Source: Pachyseris speciosa
Lineage: Eukaryota > Cnidaria > Anthozoa > Scleractinia > Pachyseridae
Reading direction: 5' to 3'
DNA: 64,000 nt
NCBI GenBank assembly: GCA_016490735.1
Contig: JAEMWC010001450.1
Span: 30,001-94,000, forward strand
In this document: positions 55,570-64,000 of the stretch, in pieces
Layout of the letters: each line of letters starts with the position of its first letter
How positions within the stretch are numbered: the stretch's first letter is position 1
The notes under the pieces: generated by a model
What the model was told of the DNA's origin: nothing
Database searches by the model: none
The model's input: the letters and a program-made list of their open reading frames with translations, nothing else
Program-made: the position numbers and the translations under genes

Positions 55570-58500
55570 CATCCTTGTAAATAGCCAGCTGGATTGCCTC
55601 CCACCAGTTGGGATTCTTATCATGTTGAGTTTATTTGCATTATTTGTTTCTGTTATATTATTTGTGGGCCACAATGGAAACTACTGGGCTACCAGTAATT
55701 GTGTCACCCCTATAATGATCATTTATTCTAACATGGTTCTTTTTCAAACATCACCTCCCCACCATGGCAAACAACCCCCCCCCCCCCCATTTCCTGATGA
55801 GACATTCACAGGGGAAGATATCTCACATTAAAAAGGTGTGTGTTTAAAAGCTTTTAATTCTGAGAATCTGGAATATTGGTCCACAGATGGAATATGAAAG
55901 ATATGCAAGCACTGATACAACACAGAAAATTTCTGTTTCCCTGTTAAAGGTATGAGCATCACCACCCAAAAGCAAAAGAAAGGGCAAGTTAGAAGCCAGC
56001 CAGCCCCTATGGTGAACATCAACCCTGGGCGTAGATGGAAAATGCTTTGAACCAATGATTGATTTGCTACCAGGAGTTTTACTTGGAACAAACCACTCTG
56101 ACTTGTATTCTTACAGGGCTCGAAATTAAAAAAAATCTTAAGTCGCCTTTTGGCGACTAGCAAAGGAAAAATAGTCGCCAAATGTAAAAATGTAGTCGCC
56201 AGATAGTACAAGAACAGAAAATTCGGCTAAGGCCCTGGGTCAGATCAAATTACTTTGCATTAAAATGACTTAAAATATGAAAACGCGAAAGAAAACAACA
56301 CTGAAAGACTTCTCCTAAATGTAAATTCTCTGGTAACGGGTGGTTAAGTCATATTAGAGAGCTTAAACAACAACGACGACAATGGCAATGAAAACTTCAT
56401 TTCAAAATGTACGGTAACTTCTCGTTATTCTAAATCTTTTGCAATTTTTCACTGACTTGTTTAACTTGTAAAATGCTGGTGAACTATCCTGGAACTGAAA
56501 TTGTTATTAAAACCGACATTGAAATTGGGAAAAAGAAGGGAAGAGTTCACCATCATACGTTCACGATGTGGGCAAAACCTACAATTTGGTCATTTCACAT
56601 TGCTGTTTTGCAAAGAACAGCAAAGAAATGTACCAAAATGTAAAACGTATGTGCAGAGCAATTGTTTTTGCTCATTAAAGATATTGTGTTGTGACACTCT
56701 CGTTGACGTTCCCCGCTTTCTTGTTTCTTAAACTTCCTATATTATCACCGAGAACAAGTACAAACCTGAAGCAGCGGGTCTAAAGTACGGGTCACATTCC
56801 ACAGGTCACTGGTACAGGTCAAAGCTTTATTGATTGGTAACTAAGCCAAACAGTTTCTCATCAATCTAAAACAAAATTTTGGATAGTGATTACGGCTAGG
56901 AGACACTTTTGGGCTTCTTTATTTATCTGTAGCACAGTGACCTGTACTTTACCCCCGCTGATAATCTATTCAATAATAACTGAGGGAGCCCTTTACTGTC
57001 AGAGAAAGTTCTTGCATCCTGGTAATTTCGTGAAAGTAGCAGAGTATGAAAATTACTCAGGGTTTCCTTGTTTATGAATAAATCATTCATAATTTGCATG
57101 ATTTGTCCCACTTTTTTGTAGCAAAAGAAAAACAAGACTTCGGTAATTGTTTCTAAACTTTAATCTTCAAATTTCTCAGAGAAATATAGTCACCAAAGTG
57201 GCGACTAAGCTAGAACTTTTAGTCGCCAAGTAAAAAGTTTTAGTTGCATTGGCGACCGTATCGGTCGCAATTTCGAGCCCTGTCTTAGCCATCGTTCATT
57301 TTATGCACACATTGTTTTGTTTTATTAGCTTTGCCAGAGACCTGGCAGGGACACTACAACAGCTTGTACCAATTACTGTAGGCCTGTAACTGCAAATCCC
57401 TCCCCTATAACCACATTCTAGTAGAGATAGACCACCACACCGGGGACTATGTCCCCTACTCTTTTCGAATAGTGCGTGGGTTCTTTAAAGGGGCAGTGTC
57501 ACGCTATTGTACTATCATTTTAAAAAGCTTGAAACTGCCACTGCATCAGTGGAAACCTTAAAATAATGGTCTTGTTTTGCCGCTAAAGACTGTAGTACTG
57601 CATTGACACAATAAGCTCCTGTATTTCATCAAAGATGACGAGGATGGAAATGGATTGAAATTTGAAAAAACTTGCCAGTTTTTTCAAAAGTTTAAGCTAT
57701 GCATTGAAAAATCGCCCAAAAAATTATTATGGTTAGCTCTCCCTGCTAAACTTTCATTGGAATTCATCTTGCTGATTCTGTAGGAGCAATTTTTGCACGA
57801 TAACAGGTAAAAGGCAGTAATTTTGGCAGAATTGAACCAAAAACAGCAAAAATCCCGGTGACAGTGCTCCTTTAACGTCCCCACGAATATGTGAATGATC
57901 ATCCCAGTTATGAACACTACTTAACTTTGAACCCATGTGTTGAAGTTGAACCCTGTTTGAGAATTATATTTAATAAAGTATGCATGTAAAGATGTATACT
58001 ACATGTAATGTGTAACTACAGTAATGTTCTACTTACATAGACAACTCCCTTGATCATGTTCCCGATGTGGGAACAGATGGTTTTGACACAAGCAAGCTCT
58101 TTGCGCTTTGCAAACCACACATCTACACGCAGTTTTCTCTTGCCAAGAAGACTCAACTCTAAGTTCAAGTGTTTGAAGTTTCTCACAAGGGTACCACGAG
58201 GGCCTTTTACCGTCACTTCACGGCTTTTCACTGTGATAGTGACTACAGAAACAAAAAAAGAAAGACAATAACTGTGAGAAATTGGCATTATAACATAACT
58301 GGTAAATTCATGTAGTCAAATTCAATTGCATGAGCATGCTTCATATTCCTATTGTGCACGCTGATGATGTAGAAGAGGGAATTTCTCTTACCACAATATT
58401 TAAACTATCGCGTTGAAAATGTTATAAAACAATTGATTCATGCGTCAGCTGTGTGTCCATCGAGATATTAAGCACTTGGGAAGTTTGGAGAGCACTCAAG

Positions 58501-58876
58501 AAGCTAGAGTTGCTCTCGGCGTCTTATGCATCTTTCATGCTCTCTAAATTTCCAGCGTGCTTCATATCTTGATGAACACATGCTGACATATGAACCAATT
58601 ATTGTTAATTGGTGCAGTATGAGGCAGAGTTTTCAATAAAATTTGAAGTAGGCAGCGAGTTGGAGTAGAGTAGGCAACGGTATTAAAGGAAAAATAAAGA
58701 ATTGTTCTTTAATTACTTCAATTTAGGGAAAAAGTAGCCAACGCTTTTCTGCGGATGTCGGTGCTTATTGAAACCACTGATGAGGCACATAAAAACAGCC
58801 TGGTTAATAGAGGTAAAAAAGAAGTGACTGTGGTAGATAAAATAAAAATAAATATTGACTTATGAATTTTGTAATG

Positions 58877-58914
<38 letters not shown>

Positions 58915-59075
58915 TTATTGACTTAGTATAGTGCCTTTTAACATAAAAATGAATCATCAAAAGCGCTTTACATGAATTAAAAAACATATTTATATAAAAA
59001 TACAATAACTATAACGAATTATAAGATCCATAAAACCTAACACTAAAAATACACAATTGACCACCCACCCCCAAA

Positions 59076-59119
<44 letters not shown>

Positions 59120-60164
59120 ATAATGTCAAAAACATCCACTGTCGTGGTTGTGTCTCCAGACGAATTAAAATAGTAGCCAAGAACTGGAAAATACGACTTT
59201 GCCAATATTTCGTCTTTATTAAAAGACTTCATCAGGGCAACTGATGTGAAAGCAGTTAAAACCGTTATAAGATATACGCTAGCTGATGTGAGACGCTAAT
59301 ACGAGACTTAAAGCTGCTCACGCGCTGTAAATTACACAGGCTTCATCCTTATTACACAGGGTTCATCCTGTTTTGCAATCTTCTAGGCGTTGCCAGCTGG
59401 CCTTAGAACAGGTGCCCATGGTGGCTTTCCGGCGGCCTAAATGCCTTAAGGACATTCTGGTACATTCCGAACTTAAGACGCCAGTTACTGTTAAGGGTTG
59501 TTGTAGATGTGGGGATAGACGATGCAGGATTTGTGATTTCTTGGATGAGGGCATTTGTTTCAAAAGTAGAGTTACTGGGAGAGATTTTGTGATTAATTTT
59601 AAGCTGGATTGTAATTCAGACCACGTAGTCTACCTATTGTCTTGTGCAATGTGTCAAATGCAATATGTGGGATCTACTATTAACAAATTTAGGACTAGAT
59701 TTAATAACCACAAGTCTAGGATTAATGCGCACAGAGGACTATCCTCTGAGAATAAACTTAAAGACGATGTTATATACAGGCATTTCAATCAGGCAGACCA
59801 TCATGGTTTGAGTGATGTTAGAATACAGTTAATAGACAAGTGTTCAAGTGAGGAATATCTTAGGGATAGGGAGGCCCAGTGGGCATACCGTCTTCGATGT
59901 ATTTATCCACTGGGTCTTAATAGTGATGATTTTTTCTGTAGTAGGAATCCTCGAAGGGATTTATTTTAATATCGCTCTCATTGCTTCACTTATATGTAAC
60001 GCGCGCGCTTTACAGCGCGTGAGCAGCTTTAAGTCTCGTATTAGCGTCTCACATCAGCTAGCGTATATCTTATAACGGTTTTAACTGCTTTCACATCAGT
60101 TGCCCTGATGAAGTCTTTTAATAAAGACGAAATATTGGCAAAGTCGTATTTTCCAGTTCTTGGC

Positions 60165-60235
<71 letters not shown>

Positions 60236-62250
60236 AATATAAAACTCTAAAATCTGCTAATATGCCATTAAGAATCACCTGTTGTAAGCTAAATTAAAAA
60301 GATATGTCTTAAGTTTCTTCTTAAAAATGCCGAGTGACGTTATTTCCCTATTTCCTTGTACAGATAAAAAAGATAAAAAAAATTGACTGAAGAGTTCTGT
60401 ACCCTTCAGCTACATTATACCTAAAGTAAAATAGGAATTTTATACTGAAGTTGAATGTGAAACTGAGTGATACACAAGGAAATCCTTTAGTGGCCTATTA
60501 TTTCTCTCGTTAAGTTTCAGTATAAAGGCTGTCAGATAATACACTATGGTGGCATCTCTCTCTCATCAGTTCAATCAATGTTTAAAAATTAATATTATTT
60601 AATTTGTAATCAGCCAAACCCAAATAAAGATCACTTTGGCTGTTTTTCCAACTAACTGGATATTTCATGGTTTCATTTGATAAATTCCTGTTATAACAAA
60701 CAGGTCATCCAGTCCTTTGGCACTTAATTGTTACATCACAGTTCCACTGTAATGATCACATTAAATTCTATGCCATCTTATTTTGTTTTGAAATTCCTCT
60801 GGCCTACACAGTTTTCAATTGAGTGTGATGGGACCAAAACCAAAGCAATTACAGCCTCCAGCCAGTCACAACAGAGGCACATGACACAATGAGCCAACCA
60901 GAATTCACAGCAATTATACATAAAGCTCTGGCTAAACGAGGCAACAATTTGAGCTTGCGCATGTTGCCATGATGTTTCTCCGTTTAGCTACCCAAGGAAA
61001 CACTGTCGCGGCAACAAAAAATGTTTCTGAACTCCCTCAACAACATCTTTTGTTGCTGCAACAATGTTTCCTTGGGTGGCTAAATGGGAAAACATTGTGG
61101 CAACATGCGTAAGCTGAGGGCATAACATTGTTGCCTTGTTTAGCCAGAGCTTAATCGAAGCAAAGCACTGGAAAATGCATGCGTGCAAGTCACAATTAGT
61201 TTCAGTTTTGCTTCTCAATGATTAAAGGGAGGGTACCACGGTATCATGCAAGCACATGCCATGACAAATGTCAATTAAAGGGGTAAGGAAATCTGTCAGT
61301 TAGGTATTTAAAAGGGCCTTTCATTAAAATATTTAAAACTAGGGGTACCATTTTCCAATGAAAGGGGTACCTTTTCAGTCAAAAATGGTATATAAAAGGG
61401 TAAGAAGTCGGACCTCGGGGCAGGGAGCAAGCAAGACAAGCAGAAAGAAAAAAAAGCACTGCATTCCAACTTAAAATACAGCTGACATAAAAGACAACAT
61501 ACTGGTAATTGTTTTCGTTGCTCTTGTTTTCAATGTTTTCATTATACAAGATCATCACACAGTCTACACAGCCTTGCAAATTAATTACTAAGGCATTACT
61601 TTCCTACTGTTCCTCACAAACAAACAGTAAGGTATTTCCATGTATTATCAGACACCTTATGTAAAATTGCCTGTTTCACATAGAATGAAGACAGATCGTT
61701 TGTGGGCTCACTGCAGGTAAAAAGCTCTCTGTCAGCAGTCAGCACCCAAAACAAAAGCTAATATGGTTTGTGGGATTCAAGAAGGCATTAAGTCTTATGT
61801 TGGTGAGAACAAAGCTTCTGTGGCCTACTTAGATGCCCTTTCTGGCAAATTTTGTTGGCACGGTTGGTCAATTTGAGCGTAGAAAGAGACCTCATTTTCT
61901 TCTATGTTCCAGGAAATGACTTTTTTGGCCAAAATAAGCCAACGGATAAATACTCGATTGCTAGATCGAAGGAAGACCTGAACTTTATATACCGAGTTGG
62001 AACAACTGGAACTAGCCTATTCTGTTTTTGAGTTTTCTACTTTTTTTTTCAGCTGTCCGATCATCAGTCGTGTCCGATAACACATGTGAATACCTTATGC
62101 ATTGAGTGTGATAGAGGTTGAGTTACAAAGTGCATGTGCAGCTTTATCACCTTCCTGTAGCTTTTAAAGTATTATTGAGGGAAAAATTAATGAATCTGTC
62201 ATACCATTCTTGGGTATACTAAGAGTCTCGCTTGCCAGAATGGTCTTCAT
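53411..62250 (-). CDS. RPL9: 60S ribosomal protein L9 (uL6)
   Basis: Four coding exons in phase: 62250-62205 ([15 protein letters not shown]), 58242-58037, 55204-54994 and 53514-53411 (TAA), 188 residues against 192 in human. Signatures: [61 protein letters not shown] (here [14 protein letters not shown]) and [20 protein letters not shown]. uL6 sits near the factor-binding region of the large subunit. A splice acceptor 13 bases upstream of the ATG (62264-62265) implies a non-coding first exon further right, not located. Intron 1 (4 kb) and intron 2 (2.8 kb) carry a PLE, MITEs and a palindrome, unusually much for a ribosomal protein gene. Confidence 0.97.
54143..54320. mobile_element. MITE with TTAAGCCCTGGCTACACG ends
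   Basis: Left end ttaagccctggctacacg, right end gcgtgtagcc with decay. The interior has 'caaacat' and 'atgttt' inverted units. Related in ends to 51291-51925, and located in RPL9 intron 3. Confidence 0.55.
55311..55568. mobile_element. Perfect 204-bp palindrome plus 54-bp end, HHR-derived element
   Basis: Target duplication tcatccttgtaaata, 15 bp, lies at 55296-55310 and 55569-55583. 55311-55412 and 55413-55514 are exact reverse complements with no spacer; 54 bases follow on the right only. It lies in RPL9 intron 2. Each arm holds the hammerhead-like CCGACGA ... GAAACGTC motif. Related single unit at 53100-53255. Confidence 0.9.
55372..55453. ncRNA. Pair of degenerate hammerhead-like motifs
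   Basis: On each strand: GATTCGCT, CCGACGA, extra A, GGGC TAA CGCTC, GAA, ACGT, C, AGCTAATC. Helix I pairs with one mismatch and the GTC triplet and ACGT palindrome are kept. The invariant T of CTGANGA has become C, so activity is unlikely. I report it as a derived relic. Confidence 0.35.
56114..57282. mobile_element. CAGGGCTCGAAATT TIR element, long copy
   Basis: 1169 bp with ends cagggctcgaaatt and aatttcgagccctg and the 5-bp duplication tctta. Terminal regions carry 'tagtcgcc/ggcgacta' repeats. No transposase frame longer than 80 codons. It lies in RPL9 intron 2. Shares termini with 49507-49887. Confidence 0.85.
57485..57875. mobile_element. MITE with TTTAAAGGGGCAGTGTCAC ends
   Basis: ttaaaggggcagtgtcac and gtgacagtgctcctttaa are inverted ends about 390 bp apart in RPL9 intron 2. 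No coding capacity. Confidence 0.55.
58876..58914. repeat. (AAT)n microsatellite
   Basis: About 13 AAT units followed by 'ttattgacttagtatagtgc', likely the 3' tail of a minus-strand retroelement in RPL9 intron 1. Confidence 0.7.
59079..59113. repeat. (TA)n run left of a PLE
   Basis: About 17 TA units directly precede a GIY-YIG Penelope-like element. A second TA run (60167-60233) follows the other end. Confidence 0.8.
59199..59239 (-). ncRNA. Hammerhead-like motif, left arm
   Basis: Minus strand: TTGCC, CTGATGA, extra A, GTCTTT TAAT AAAGAC, GAA, ATAT, T, GGCAA. Helix I and II pair perfectly. Helix III is the two-pair palindrome ATAT and the cleavage triplet would be ATT, obeying NUH. Confidence 0.5.
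59373..59969 (+). pseudogene. PLE GIY-YIG endonuclease domain
   Basis: Uninterrupted 198-codon frame, but opening with TTG, so an RT-fused polyprotein is missing its front. The cysteine block [14 protein letters not shown] is followed by [20 protein letters not shown], the GIY-YIG signature, and [13 protein letters not shown]. Intact length with no stops suggests a fairly young insertion. Confidence 0.85.
60100..60141 (+). ncRNA. Hammerhead-like motif, right arm
   Basis: Copy of 59199-59239 on the plus strand with the same core, helices and ATT cleavage position. Confidence 0.5.
60167..60233. repeat. (TA)n run right of the PLE
   Basis: About 33 TA units. Together with 59079-59113 it brackets the PLE. 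Confidence 0.8.
60806..61230. mobile_element. AGAGCGGTTTTCA MITE copy, split
   Basis: 'gttttcaattgagtg', 'aaaaccaaagcaatta' and 'gcatgcgtgcaagtca' match 13982-14265 in reverse orientation. It is interrupted by 60921-61153. Confidence 0.65.
60921..61153. mobile_element. MITE with TAAAGCTCTGGCTAAACGAG ends
   Basis: taaagctctggctaaacgag and cttgtttagccagagctta are inverted and flanked by TAA. Inner 'tgttgc/gcaaca' and 'ttgggt' units repeat in both orientations. Related ends to 51291-51925 and 54143-54320. Confidence 0.72.
61228..61425. repeat. GGGGTACTCC-family repeat, copy 4
   Basis: Contains 'ggggtaccttttc', 'gtcaaaaatggtatataaaa' and 'gacctcggggcag', all shared with the copy at 35640-36004. 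Confidence 0.65.
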
Positions 62251-62265
62251 TGCTCCAAACAATCT

Positions 62266-64000
62266 GAAATACAAATTCCACAGTTTCTTCATTTTAGACC
62301 CTCAAGACTGACACCAATCAAAAGTAATACTGTGGCGCAGAAATTGATTGAAATAAACTGTTAGAACCTTACTGTCGTGCTTCTGGACAGACAGCAAACA
62401 AACAAACAAGCAACTTTTTGTAAATTCTAAAGATTATTGTTCATTTTAAGTAGGATAGTGTCCCTGATTAGTAAGCCTATTATAGACTAGCTAGAAGATT
62501 GACACTGAAATAAAGTTATTATTATTATTATTGATATTATTTATGTTTAAAATTTGTACACAAAAAAGAGTGAGCTGGCCTGCAGGTAGTTAAGGCTAAT
62601 CTAGGCAGGCCAGACTTAAGAATAAAGAATAAATTAACAATACAATTAGAAGGAAATTCAAAAACAATAAAGGCGGAACTAATAAGAAGGAAATACGAGA
62701 TAAAAAAAAGATATTAGTACAAGAATGAAGTACAGACTAGCTATTTAAATAGTCTTACTTTTTGCACTATTATAGGCATTTCAATATAATCATTTTCATT
62801 TTCCAAAATGTCAAAGAGAAGTTGGTTAATTTTTCTTTTGAATGCTCTCTTAGGTAGGTCTCTTACACAGCGTGGTATATATATCATTCGAAAGTGTTAC
62901 GCCAAATCGCGAAAAAGAGCGTTTTTGTATTTATAATCTACTGCTTTGGACGGAGAATTTGCCAGAGGTGCATGATCGCGTGCTGTATAATCGATACTGT
63001 AAGTTTTATGAGATAGTTTCAAGATCTTATTATTGATATCACAGACAATGAATCGTTTTTCGATTGTTTTCCATTTGGAAATGAATATTGCTTACGCTTG
63101 AAAATTAAGCATGCTAATAAGTACCACTTCCAAACCTAAGATCACTGTTTAGAGATTAAAAAGAACTGTTTCGATACATCCACGTATGGAAGTCTTAGTC
63201 GTATTTTGGTCATCATCAAGTTCGACGATTACACGTTAGAAGAGGTAGCATAAAATCATATAGACCGGCTAGATGGTAACCGGTCAAGTCGCCCGAACGT
63301 CACCTCGCCCGAAATAAGGTTTATGTTAGTAAGACTTAAATACTGAGTTATATCACCTGAATTTCGATACATTGATCAACATTTTCTGAGCAACCTTACC
63401 TTCAACTGAGAAGCAAGTTGTTCGTTTTATTTACAGTTGAAAAAAAAAAGCGGCGAAAGATTCCATCAATCGAACCCGTAACAAATGATACATCTTTCAA
63501 GGCAACTGTCTGTTATTTAACTGACTAGATGGTTACAGGGTTGCGAGATTAAAACATTGACAACTTTTAATCAAACTGTAATAACAACTCTCCTTCACTT
63601 TCATTTGATCCAAGTTACGATCGCTAAGAATAAACCCTAAAACCTCACCTCACTTGAATGTTGTGGTCAATAAAACCTAAGAAGCTAAGCTAAAAACTGT
63701 CGGAAACGAAAATGAAATGAAATGAAATTGAAGATAAATGAAGCTAACAACTGTCGGTTATTGAAATACATAGATGTTATTTCATTTCATGTATTAGTGA
63801 ATCACAGACAAAAAATATTCATATATTCCACAGAAATTTATTTAAAGACGGTGGATGATAAGGGGAAGACATGAATATTGGTGGATACTGAAGTACACTC
63901 TCACCTTCTCTCAAAGATGGAGGGAAAAGAGACAGAGCAAGGGGACTGAAATGCTTAGTGGCCAGGCTCTGTAACATTTTCTTCTCCTCTGGTATAGGGT
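62266..64000. other. RPL9 upstream and LINE remnant
   Basis: 62500-62535 holds a short ATT tail after 'aataaagt'. From 62540 to about 63010 the minus strand reads like a decayed LINE C-terminus (RDLPKRAFKRKINQLLF), 5'-truncated. No convincing non-coding first exon of RPL9 or TOP promoter was found. The right edge is unassigned. Confidence 0.4.

Larger units (their letters stand above)
59114..60168 (+). mobile_element. Penelope-like element with inverted arms, inserted in (TA)n
   Basis: Inverted arms of 159 bp (59172-59330 and 60010-60168) begin agtagccaagaactgg. The left side has about 58 extra bases. Between the arms lies a GIY-YIG frame. RT is missing. Each arm has a hammerhead-like motif. 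The two TA runs at its ends make the duplication length unreadable. Lies in RPL9 intron 1. Confidence 0.82.

Overview
The window is eukaryotic nuclear DNA. It has split genes with GT-AG introns, AT-rich introns, tRNA-derived SINEs and dense nested transposon debris. The protein families, the abundance of Penelope-like elements and the repeat style suggest an anthozoan cnidarian, probably a stony coral. That placement is inference, because no species-diagnostic gene is present.

Six genes are supported. On the plus strand lies a METTL7/TMT1-type methyltransferase (4284-9246, three exons). On the minus strand, from low to high coordinate, lie an FHIP1-type FTS/Hook-interacting protein (17759-26177, seven coding exons), a small acidic protein with a SUMO-interaction-like motif (30909-31448), a ZCCHC10 zinc-knuckle protein (33253-37197, four exons), a transmembrane PA/RING-H2 ubiquitin ligase of the RNF13/128/130/150 group (41400-47402, six exons) and ribosomal protein L9/uL6 (53411-62250, four coding exons). 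I joined exons by hand. Every junction is phase-consistent and every family-defining residue is present. The genes are ordinary housekeeping or trafficking genes with no evident shared pathway.

The rest is repeat-derived. There are at least five Penelope-like elements or their non-autonomous relatives: 12941-13291, 14332-17457, 27313-28832, 28950-30500 and about 59114-60168. Two shorter relatives lie at 32007-32469 and 55311-55568. Most carry a hammerhead-ribozyme core (CTGATGA ... GAAA), a tiny palindromic helix III and an NUH cleavage position. Five of them also share an asymmetric inverted-arm layout in which one arm runs 29-60 bases past the other. Around them are TIR elements with identifiable target duplications: a 6-bp TSD family starting CAGGGGCACC, a 5-bp TSD family starting CAGGGCTC, a piggyBac-like TTAA element, a TA element, and TAA-type elements starting AAGCCCTGG. 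There are also two tRNA-derived SINE families, CR1-like LINE remnants, a 41-bp tandem array and several microsatellites. Several insertions are nested cleanly enough to give a relative order.

The strongest unusual signal is this cluster of hammerhead families. The 32-kb element has one fully canonical hammerhead on each strand. Several unrelated elements share a variant with one extra nucleotide between the catalytic core and helix II.
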